A DNA stretch of 64,000 nt from Luteibacter mycovicinus (GTDB taxonomy: Bacteria > Pseudomonadota > Gammaproteobacteria > Xanthomonadales > Rhodanobacteraceae). The notes under the pieces are model-generated. The model did not search any database. It saw only the letters and a list, made by a program, of their open reading frames with translations, and had not been told where the DNA came from. The position numbers were made by a program, and so were the translations under genes. Shown here piece after piece: positions 18,649-29,300 of this stretch. Positions within the stretch are counted from its first letter, which is position 1. Each line of letters starts with the position of its first letter. The stretch lies in the NCBI RefSeq assembly GCF_000745235.1, contig NZ_JQNL01000001.1, forward strand, positions 2,624,501-2,688,500, read 5' to 3'.

Positions 18649-20355
18649 GTGAGCATCACCTCAGGAAGGCGCGGGCAGGGCGTCTCGACGGCCATGCGTG
18701 TGGCCGGCATTCTGCTAACTGTGACGGGCGTCGCACAGGCGCAACAAGTCCAGACGCTTGACCAGCAAGAGCAACGCGATCGCGCCCAGCGCGAGGCACA
18801 GGCTCGTCTGGAGCAGCAACAACAGCCGGATGTGCGACTGAATTCCGTCCCCGTGACGGATTTCCGTCGCACGGATGTGCCGGTTGAAGCGGAATGCTTC
18901 CGACTCGCCCATGTCGTGCTCGAAGGCCAGCGCGTGGAGGACTTCGTCTTCGCGCAGCGCTATCTCGACCGCTACGCCGCTAAATGCGTCGGCCACGAGG
19001 GCGTCAACGCCATTGTCCGCCGTGTATCGGACATGATCATCGATCGCGGATTCGTGACTACTCGTGTGGGGCTCGCGCCGCAGGACTTGTCGAGCGGCAC
19101 GCTGAGGCTCACGCTGGTGCCGGGGACGATTCGTGCGGTGCGCTTCGCCGATAATACGGCCGTGGGTGCCTGGCAGACCGCGCTCGCCGCCCGGCCGGGC
19201 GACCTGCTCAACCTGCGCGACATCGAGCAGGGGCTGGAGCAGTTCAAGCGCGTGCCTTCGCAGGACGTCACTATCGACATCGCCCCGGGCGAACAACCGG
19301 GCGAGTCGGATCTGGTCATCACCGCGAAGCGCTCGCGACCCTGGCATGTGGTCGCGTCGCTCGACGACAGCGGGTCGCGCGCAACCGGCCGCCTGCAGGG
19401 CGGTATCAACCTCGGACTCGACAATCCTCTGCGCATCAACGACGTGCTGTCGCTGGGTTACAACCACGACGTCTATCACAGCGACGGGCACGGCACGCGC
19501 GGCAACACGGCGAACTATGCGGTGCCTTATGGCGACTGGCTGTTCACCGCTTCGCTGTATGACTACAAGTACCACCAGACGGTGGAAGGCTCGCAGCAGA
19601 CCTTCACCTCCAGCGGCAAGTCGCGCACGACTGACATCACCGTGCAGCGCATGCTCCATCGCACGAAGTACGGCAAGACCTCGCTGGAACTGCGCATCGG
19701 CAAACGCTGGGCGCACAGCTTTATCGAGGACTCCGAGCTGCTGACGCAGAAGCGTGACGTCACCACGGCCGAGCTCGCGCTGGTGCAGCGCCAGTACCTG
19801 GGTAACGCCCAGCTGGATCTGCGCCTTGCCCATCGCCGCGGTGTCACCTGGTTCGGCGGCCAGCAGGATGTGGCGGGCCTGTCGAAAGACGCGCCGACCT
19901 TCCAGTACGGCCTGAACCTGCTCGATGCCTCACTCAACGTGCCGTTCAAGCTCGGCCGTGTGCCGGTGCAGTGGACGACGGAACTGCGTGCCCAGCGCAG
20001 CAGCGACACGCTCTACGCCTCGGAATTCATCACGCTGGGCGGACGCTATTCCGTCCGTGGGTTCGATGGTGAAGAGACGCTGGCGGGCGAGCGTGGCTGG
20101 TACTGGCGCAACACCTTCAGCGTGCCGCTGGGCAACCTGCCCATCGCGGCCTACGCCGGTATCGACGGCGGCCACGTCGGCGGGCCGAGCATTCGCACGC
20201 TGCCCGAGAAAACCCTGCGTGGCGAATTCGTCGGCCTGCGCGGCAGCTTCGGGCGTTTCAGCTTCGACGCGTTCGCCGGCTGGGCGGACAAGGGCGGTCG
20301 CGCCCTCAACACGATGCGACCGGCGACGGGCTTCCAGCTCGTTTACCAGTACTGA
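18649..20355 (+). CDS. cdiB: TpsB/CdiB outer membrane transporter of two-partner secretion
   Basis: 568 aa from a GTG start; an ATG 15 codons in is an alternative. A signal region (MRVAGILLTVTGVAQA) is followed by a Gln/Arg-rich stretch, a ShlB-type POTRA domain (about residues 80-170, CFRLAHVVLEGQRVEDF ... GTLRLTLVPGTIRAVRF) and a 16-strand barrel containing the conserved VRGFDGEE loop motif and ending FQLVYQY. It exports the neighbouring CdiA, whose gene starts 13 bases downstream. Confidence 0.9.
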   Translation: MSITSGRRGQGVSTAMRVAGILLTVTGVAQAQQVQTLDQQEQRDRAQREAQARLEQQQQPDVRLNSVPVTDFRRTDVPVEAECFRLAHVVLEGQRVEDFVFAQRYLDRYAAKCVGHEGVNAIVRRVSDMIIDRGFVTTRVGLAPQDLSSGTLRLTLVPGTIRAVRFADNTAVGAWQTALAARPGDLLNLRDIEQGLEQFKRVPSQDVTIDIAPGEQPGESDLVITAKRSRPWHVVASLDDSGSRATGRLQGGINLGLDNPLRINDVLSLGYNHDVYHSDGHGTRGNTANYAVPYGDWLFTASLYDYKYHQTVEGSQQTFTSSGKSRTTDITVQRMLHRTKYGKTSLELRIGKRWAHSFIEDSELLTQKRDVTTAELALVQRQYLGNAQLDLRLAHRRGVTWFGGQQDVAGLSKDAPTFQYGLNLLDASLNVPFKLGRVPVQWTTELRAQRSSDTLYASEFITLGGRYSVRGFDGEETLAGERGWYWRNTFSVPLGNLPIAAYAGIDGGHVGGPSIRTLPEKTLRGEFVGLRGSFGRFSFDAFAGWADKGGRALNTMRPATGFQLVYQY

Positions 20356-20368
20356 CAAGGACTGCACG

Positions 20369-23300
20369 ATGACACTGCGCCCTCACTTTGCCCGCCGCGT
20401 GACGCATACGCTGGCCCTCGCGCTGCTCGTCGCCTTCGTTGGCGCGCCTGTCGCCTCGCAGGCCCAGGTGGCCGGTGCCGCGAACCCGGCCCACCGGCCG
20501 ACCGTGGATACGGCGGCCAACGGCACGCCGGTGGTCAACATCGTCGCGCCCACGCAGGGCGGCGTGTCGCATAACCAGTACGAGCACTTCAACGTCGACC
20601 CGAAGGGTCTGATCCTCAATAACAGCGCCGCGGTCAGTCAGACGCAACAGGCGGGTTACATCGTCGGCAACGCGAACCTCGCCAACGGTCAGTCGGCGCG
20701 GATCATCGTCAACGAGGTGACCTCACAGAACGCGTCGAGCCTGCGCGGCTTTACGGAAGTGGCGGGCAACCGCGCCGAAGTGATCATCGCCAACCCGAAC
20801 GGGATCAGCTGCGACGGCTGCGGCTTCATCAACACCTCGCGCGGCACGCTGGTCACGGGGACGCCGGTATTCGGTGGCGATGGCAGCCTCGCGGCCTTCC
20901 GTGTGACGCGCGGTACGCTGGCCATCAACGGTGCGGGTCTCAACGGGACCGGCACGGACCGGCTCGACCTGATCGCACGTACCGTCGCGGCCAACGCGAA
21001 GGTCTGGGCCAATGAGCTCAACGTGGTCACCGGTGCGAACCAGGTGAACTACGGCGACCTGTCGACGCAGGCGATCGCGGGCGAAGGCGCCACGGACGGC
21101 GTGAGCCTGGACGTTGCCGCGCTGGGCGGCATGTATGCGAACAAGATCCGCCTCGTCGGTACCGAAGCCGGTGTCGGCGTGCGCAATGCGGGCGAGCTGG
21201 CGACCCAGGGCGGTGACTTCACGATCACGCAGGCGGGCCGTCTCGAGCTGACCGGCAGGACGACGTCGACGGGGCAGCTGGCGATACAGGGTGCGGCGCT
21301 GTCGAACAGCGGCACGCTGGCGGCAGGCAGCAACGTGGCGGTAACGACCACGGGAGCGCTCGATAACAGCGGCACCATCTACGGAACCAGCGACACATCG
21401 ATCGACGCCGCTGGCGCCCTGACCAACAGCGGCAAGGCCTATGCCGTCGGCGGCTCGCTCGACGTCAACGCCTCCGCCATCACCAACAGCGGTGCGGGTG
21501 ATGTCTACGCAGGAAAGCGCGCCACGCTGCGCGCGGGGAGTATCGACAACGCCGCGTCGGTCGAGTCGGGTACCGAACTGAGCCTGCAGGCGAACGATCG
21601 CCTCGGCAATGCCGGAACCATCATCGCCGGTGGGGCTGCCGGTCTCGATGCGGCCAACATCGACAACAGCGGTCGCATCAGCCTTGCCGGGCAGGCGTCG
21701 CTGCATGCATCGCGCGCGTTGACCAACAGCGGCAACATCGTGACCGGCGGCGACACGGCGATCCATTCCGCCAACATCACCAACAACAGCCAGATTCAGT
21801 CGGGCGGTGACCTGGTCGTATCGACGGCTGCGCTGACGCTGGGTGCGCAAGGGGTGCTGTATGCCGGTCGCGCGTTGACGATCGATGTCGACGGCAAGGT
21901 GAGCAATGCCGGTCAGATCTACGCGACGACGAATGCATCCTTGCATGCGGGTTCGCTGGACAACGGCAACCTCCTGCGTGCCGACGGCAACCTTGTCGTC
22001 GACGTGGCCGGCGACATCGTCAATACCGGCGCCATGCAGGCGGCGCAGAAGCTGGCGCTGGACGCGTCGGGTGCGCTGACCAACAGCGGCAAGCTGTACG
22101 CGATCGGCGGTGCACTGGAAGCGACGGCCGGTCAGGCTCTCAACAACGCGGCTTCGGGCGATATCTACGCGCAGACCGATGTCTCGCTTCGTGGCGGCTC
22201 GGTAAGCAATGCGGGTACAGCGGAAGCGGTGGGTTCGGTCGCTGTAGCGGCGAACACCACGGTCGACAACATCGGCAAGCTGCTTGCCGACACCGGCAAT
22301 GCGACGCTGATCGCGACGGACATCGCCCAGCGCGGCACGGTCAGCGCTGTGGGCGACATCAGCCTGACGGCCTCGCAGAACCTGACCCACACGGGCACGA
22401 CGGTGGCGGATCGCGATCTGTCCGTCGCAGCGGTTGCGGTAACCAACAGCGGCCACCTGCAAGCGGGCCGCGACGTGGCCATCGACACGGGCACGCTGAC
22501 GCAGCAGGGCGTGATCTACGCGAAACGCGATGCGACCCTCCGCGGTCGTGATGTCGACAACGCCGCGGACGCGATGATCGTCGCCGACGGCGCGCTCCGC
22601 ATCGACAACACCGGCACGCTCACCAACGCGGGTACGGTGCAGGCCGGAACGGATCTCTACGCAAAGGCCCTGACGCGTCTCGACAACACGGCGACCGGCA
22701 GCCTCTACGCTACCTCGCATCTCGACGTCGCAACGACGGACGCTATCGACAACGCCGGCTCGGTCTACGCCGGCAGCGATGCCACGCTGTCGACGCGCTC
22801 GCTGACGAATAGCGGCAGCCTGCGCACGGGCGGCGACCTGACCGTCAACGCGACCACGGCCAGCAACGACGGCAGCATCTATACGGGCGGCAAAGCCAGC
22901 TGGACCCTGGCCCAGCAATTGAGCAATACCGGCACCCTCGTCGCTCAGGGCGACCTGACCGTGGTCGCCGGCACTCTCGTCTCCACCGGCGTCCTCGGCG
23001 CGGGCGTGCAGGCTGACGGCAGTCTCGGCGCGTCGGGCGTGCTCGACGCCACGGTGGCCGGCGCGCTGGCGGTGCATGGCAACACGCTGGCGGCCAGCCG
23101 CCTGGCGTTACGTGCCGCGTCCCTCGACCTGGCCGCCTCGCGCCTGCGTACTGGCGGCGACATCGCGTTGATCGCCACGGCGGGTGACATCGATACCGGT
23201 AACGCGAATATTGCGACGGACGGCATGCTGGCGCTTCAGGCGAGCGGCGCGCTGAAGAACCGTGCCGGCACGTTGCAGGGTGGCACGCTCGACGTCACGG

Positions 23301-26300
23301 CCGTCAGCCTCGACAACACCGGTGGCACGCTTGTCCAGACGGGTACGACCGATCAGGCGCTGGACTTTGCCGGTGCCCTGGATAACACCAACGGTCGTAT
23401 CGCCGGCAACGGTGGCAACCTCACCGTGCGCGCGTCCTCGATCACTAACAACAACGGTGCGATCGAGCACGCGGGTACAGGCACGCTGACGATCGACGGC
23501 TATAACGGCATCGCCAATCGCGGTGGGCGCATTGTCGGTAACGGGGCGCTCGATCTGGACACGCGCGGTGCGCTGGATTCCACCGGCGGCACGATCAGCC
23601 TGACTGACGGCGCGACGATCGACGCGGCCAGCATCGCCAACGACAACGGCACGCTGGTCGCCAGCGCGCTCACGATCACGACGGCGGGTGCGCTGGGTAA
23701 CAACGCAGGCACGCTTCAGTCGGGTGGCGCGACGTCGGTCACGGCAGGCTCGCTGGCCAACGGCAGCGGTCAGATCAAGGGGTTGTCCGGTGAGCTGATG
23801 CGCCTGAGCATCGCGCAGGCGCTGAGCAACGGTGTCGGCGGCTTCATCGGCGGCAACGGGGGTCTGTGGCTGCATGCCGGCTCAGTCGATAACGCGGGGC
23901 AGTTGTACGCCAATACGACGGCGGATATCGCCGCCACGGGTAGCCTCGTGAATCGTGGCGCCGTCCAGTCGATGGGTTCATCGACGGTGGTCGCCAACGG
24001 CTCGCTGATCAACGACAACGGTCGTATCGAGAGCGGCAGCGGCGATACGGCGGCCACGCTGACCGTCATGGGCGGTGGCTTCTCCAACATCAATGGCCGC
24101 ATCGCCAATACGGGCACGGGCACGACCCGCCTTGCCTCGGGCGGAGCCATCAACAACACCAGCGGCACGCTTGGCGGTCAGGGTGGCGTGGCAATCAATG
24201 CGACCTCGCTGAACGACACCGGCGGCCGGGTGGTTTCCGGCGGCGATCTGTCACTCGGTATCGGTGGTTTCGAGAACACCAGCGGTAACGTCTACGCGGC
24301 GGGTACCCTGGACTGGAACAACGGCGGTGCGACGCTGACCAATACCGACGGCCAGTTTGGTGCCGGTACGCGTCTTGCCCTGACGCTGGCGTGGCTCAAC
24401 AACGCGGGCGGCAACACGTCGTCCAACGGCGACGTAGCGCTCAACTTGCTCGGCGGTATCCAGGGTAACGGCCGCGTCATCGCGGGTCGTGATCTCGATG
24501 TCACGCTGCCGGGCGATTTCACCAACGGCGCGGGCGGTCAGTTCAAGGCCAACCGCAACTTCGGTCTGCACCTGGGTGGCTCTCTATACAACAGCGACGG
24601 CGCGGCACTTGAAAGCGTCGGCGCATTGACCGTCGATGCCGCCAGCATCACCAACGGCAACGGCGCGCGTATCAGCAGCGCGACGACCGCGCTCAACTCA
24701 CGCGGGGCCGTGGTCAACCGCGGTCGCCTCGAAGGTGACACGCTCAACGTCAACGGTACGGATGTCGACAATACCGGTTCGCTGATCGGGGACAACATCA
24801 CCGTTCGCGCGAACAACTTCACCAACGGCGTGGACCTGGGCGGTGTCGCGGACAACACGGCGTATCAGTCGGCCCTGATCGCCGCGACGAACAACGTCCG
24901 CCTGCTGATCGGTGGTACGTTCCTCAACCGCGATGCGATGGTGTTCGCGCTGGGCGACATCTTCATCGCCGCCAACGACGGTGGCAGCCGTGCCGGGGCG
25001 ATCACCAACCTGTCCGGTGATATCGAAGCCGACGGCTCGATCACGCTCGCCGCCAACCAGATCACCAATCAGCGCCGTATCTTCGAAACGCAGACGGTCA
25101 ACCTGGCGGACGGCGCGATGCAGCAGGTGGGCGGCCCGATCGTGCGCTATGCGTATAACGATCCGGATCCGAACCACCAGCCGCCGAACATCGATCCGAG
25201 CCAGGTCGTCAGTGCGGAAGAAATTCAGCGGGCGCGGACGTATTGCCAGGGCGCGGGATATACGGACAACCGCTGCACGGGCTTCCAGAGCGGCGACGGT
25301 ATTCCGACCCGTTTCCAGGCAACGTACACCGACACTTTGCTGTCGTATGAGCGACTGTCGCGTGCCAGCGCGGAAGGCCGCATGGTCGCCGGCGGAAACA
25401 TCACGCTGTCCGGCTCGGTCACCAACGACAAGTCGACCGTGGCCGCCGGTAGCAACCTCGTCATCAACGGCGCGGGGCAGAGCGCGCTCGGCGCGGGCGA
25501 CACGAACATCGGCGGCGAGATCATCCGCAACATCGCCTGGAATCCGACCGGTACCGTGCGTACCGTCTCGGAGTATGGCGTGGGCTGGGAGTCGCTCGTC
25601 CACGATCCGCGCCGCTGGGAGCCGAATGGCTTCAAGATCTATGGCAACGGCAGCAGCACCGCGACCATCGCCCTTGGCGACGGACAGCGTCCCGCATGGA
25701 TCGGCATCGATCCGGGTCAGGGCCTCGTCTCGCGGATGACTGCGGGCGGCACGCTGGAATTTCACGGCCAGACCATCGAGAACACCACGGTCGGCGCCGA
25801 CGGTAATCCGATCAGCGGCGTGCAGCTCGGTGCGAATAGCGGCGGCAGCAACGTATCCGGCGCAGCCGCGGGCCATGTCGGCGCGGCAGGCGGCAACGTC
25901 GATCTCGGCGGCGTCGGTGGCCTGGGCAACGCTCCGGACGCAAACAGCGTCGGTGCCGTCGGCACCACCAGCGGCGACACGCGTAACGCAGGGCCGCGTC
26001 CTGGCTCGCAGAGCGTCGGCTCGCCCGACGCCCCGGCCGGCCAGATCCGCCTGCCGACCAGCGGCCTGTATACGACGCACCCGGGCAGCGCGAGCCCGTA
26101 CCTGATCGAGACCGATCCGCGCTTCGCCAGTCAGGCCGGCTTCCTCGGCAGCGACTACCTGATGGACCGCCTCGGCTTCAACGGCGAAAGCACGATGAAG
26201 CGCCTGGGCGACGGCTTCTACGAGCAGCGCATGGTGCTCGACCAGATCACCTCGCTCACGGGCCGTCGCTACCTCACGGACAACACCGACGCCATGGCGC

Positions 26301-29300
26301 AATACCGCGCGCTGATGGACGCGGGCGTCTCGGCGTCGGGCGAGTTCCAGCTCTCGGTCGGTATCGCACTCACCGCCAGCCAGATGGCCAGCCTCACGCA
26401 GGACATCGTCTGGATGGTGAACCAGGAGGTCAACGGCGAGAAGGTGCTCGTGCCGGTGGTCTACCTGTCCGCCGCGCACGCGCAGGAAGTCGCACAGAAC
26501 GGCGCGATCCTCTCCGGCAAGACGGTGATCCTCGACGCCTCCGGCACGCTGACCAACACGGGCACGATCGCCGCGAGCGAGAACGCCAGCCTCAAAGCGG
26601 GCACGCTGCTCAACGGCGGCAACCTCAGCGCGGGCGGCAACCTCAGCGTCACCGCCGCACAGGACATCCTCAACGCGGGCAGCATCAAGGGCGGCAACGT
26701 CAGCCTGACCGCAGGCAATGACATCCTCAGCGGTGCGGATATCGGCCGCGTCGATCTGGGCGGCCTGAAACTGGGCGACACGATCGCACCAGTGGATGCC
26801 GCGCGCCTGGGTCTCGCCTCGGGCGGTTTGATCAGCGCGACGGGCAACTTGTCAGCAAGCGCGGGTCGCGACCTGACGCTGGGTGCGGTGCCGGTGTCCG
26901 CCGGTGGCGATCTGTCGTTGTCGGCCAAGCGCGATCTCTCGCTCACGGCGACGTCGGTCAAGGCGGGCGGCGATGCACAGCTGGTCGCTGGGCGTGACCT
27001 GAGCCTCAATGCCATCGGCCAGACGACGGCCGCGCAGGGTGGAAAGCAGAGCAGCGAGAGCACCGTGCATACGGTGGCGACGATCGACGCGGGCGGGAAT
27101 GCGGTGCTCGCGGCGGGTCGGGATGTGGTGAGTGAGGGGGCTAAGGTTAAGGCGGGGGATCAGGTAGCGATCAGTGCCGGCCGCAACGTCGTGCTGAATG
27201 CGATCACCGACACCCAGCGCAGCGAAAGCTACACCAAGGACGGCAAGAAGGCTGTCCAGACCCACACGATGGACCAGACGCTGACAGGCACCAGCCTGGA
27301 CGGCAGCAACGGCGTGATCGTCAGCGCCGGGCATGACATCAATGCAACGGCCGCAAAGATCACCAGCGAGACGGGCGGCGTCGCCCTGGCGGCAAAGAAT
27401 GACGTCAACCTCAATGCCGGTCAGGAGCTGCATACCTGGGAGCAGCAGACCAAGAGCGTCAAGTCCGGCACGATGTCGAGCACGACGAAAAAGGCTTACG
27501 ACGCGACGGTCGATAGCCTTGCGGTCGGTACGCTGATCAGCGGGGACAGTGTGACCGTGGCGGCGGGGAACGACATCACTGCGCAGGGTGCGCAGATCGG
27601 TGCAACCAACGATCTGGTGATGGCCGCGGGAAACAACCTGACCATCGGCACGGCCGAGACCGCGCATAGCGAAACCCACGACAAGACCGTCAGCAAATCG
27701 GGTCTGATGTCCGGCGGTGGCTTCAGTGTGATGATTGGCGGGTCGAAGGAGCAGACCGGCTACGAAGAGAACGACAGTACGCCGACGGGTAGTGTCATCG
27801 GCAGCACGGATGGCAAGGTCACGCTGACGGCCGGTAACACGGTACACATCACCGGTAGCGATGTGCTCAGCAAGGAAGGGACCACGATCGTCGGTAAGGA
27901 TGTGACGATTGATGCCGCCGTCGCCACCGCGGACACGCGTCAGACGTATAAGAAGCAGACGGCGGGTATTACTCTGGGTCTGACCGGTGGCGTCGTCGAT
28001 GCTGCTACGGCCGCTTACGGCACGGCGCACCGAGGTGCCGAGGTCGAGGATGGCCGCCTCAAAGCGCTGTACGCGGCGAAGACGGCCTACGCGATCAAGG
28101 ATGGTGTATCCGCGTACCAGGACGCGGTCGGAAGTACGGGAAGCGCCGATGGCGGCATCTCGCTTCGCGTGGGCATTGGTGCAAGCAGTGCCAGTAGCGA
28201 AACAAAGACTCACGAGGAACGTGCCTACGGGAGCAACGTCCGTAGCGACGGCAATGTGACCATTGCCGCAACGGGCGGCGACCTGAACATCATTGGCAGC
28301 AATATCGATGGCAAGAACGTTGCGCTTGCCGCTGCTAACAACCTGAACCTGCTTAGCCAGGAAGAGGCGCATTCAAGCAAGAGCACCAACCGCAACGGAA
28401 GTGGCGAGATCGGCTTCTCGATTGGCTCGCAGACGGGCATTTACCTGTCGGTATCGGCAGGTAGTGGAAAGGCCGTCGGTAATGGCGTGACTCATGCCGA
28501 AACCGTCGTAAACGCAACGGACGGACTCACGATCGTCTCTGGCAACGATACGACGATCAAGGGCGCACAGCTCAAGGGGAACTCCGTCGTCGGCAACATC
28601 GGCGGAAACCTGCTCATCCAGAGCGAGCAGGACACCGATGACTACGCGAGTAAGCAACAACAGGCCAGTGTGACGGTGACGTTCGGCTACGGCGGCAGCG
28701 GAAGCTTCAGTCAGAGCAAGACAAAGTCCCACTACGAGAGCGTCAACGAGGTCAGTGGTATCGGTGCTGGCGACGGTGGCTTCCAGCTCGTCGTCGGCGG
28801 TAATACTCACCTTGCGGGCGGGGTCATTGCCAGCACCGCAGACCCGTCGAAGAACTATCTTTCGACCGGTTCACTGACGTGGGAAGACATCCAGAATGAA
28901 GCTAGCTACAAGAGCAGCAGCATCGGTGTCGGTGGTGGTTTCAGCACGGGTAAGTCGGGCGACGACGGCGCCAGAAATCCTTATGGACCCGAGGGAGTAT
29001 CCGGTTCCCCGAGCCTTGGCCTTGCCCAGAAGAGCAATAGCAGTAGTACGACGGAAAGCTCGATTGCCGGCGGCACGATCATCGTACGCGACGGCCCGGT
29101 CGATCTTTCGGGTCTGAAGCGCGATGGCACCCTCGATAGCCTGACCCTGAAGCCGATCTTTGACGAGAAGAAGCTGGCCGAGCAGCAGGAGATGGCTCAG
29201 GTCGCGGGACAGGTGGGATTTCGTACTGCTGGCGCTATCGGTGAGACCTTTGGGCTTAAAGACGGAAGTCCGGAGAAGATCGCACTGCACGGCGCTGTCG

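Noticed and set aside
19925..20368. Longer cdiA start inside cdiB
   Set aside because: The extra 148 codons are an out-of-frame reading of the CdiB barrel; the ATG at 20369 has a ribosome binding site and opens a signal peptide.
20723..23077. 784-codon open frame on the minus strand inside cdiA
   Set aside because: Arg/Val/Ala-rich translation of the opposite strand of a repetitive high-GC gene; no domain, signal or ribosome binding site, and cdiA on the other strand has clear protein features.
21300..24700. Repeated TCACCAACAGCGGC-like units as a CRISPR or satellite array
   Set aside because: They are coding FHA repeats (LTNSG...) of variable spacing and sequence.
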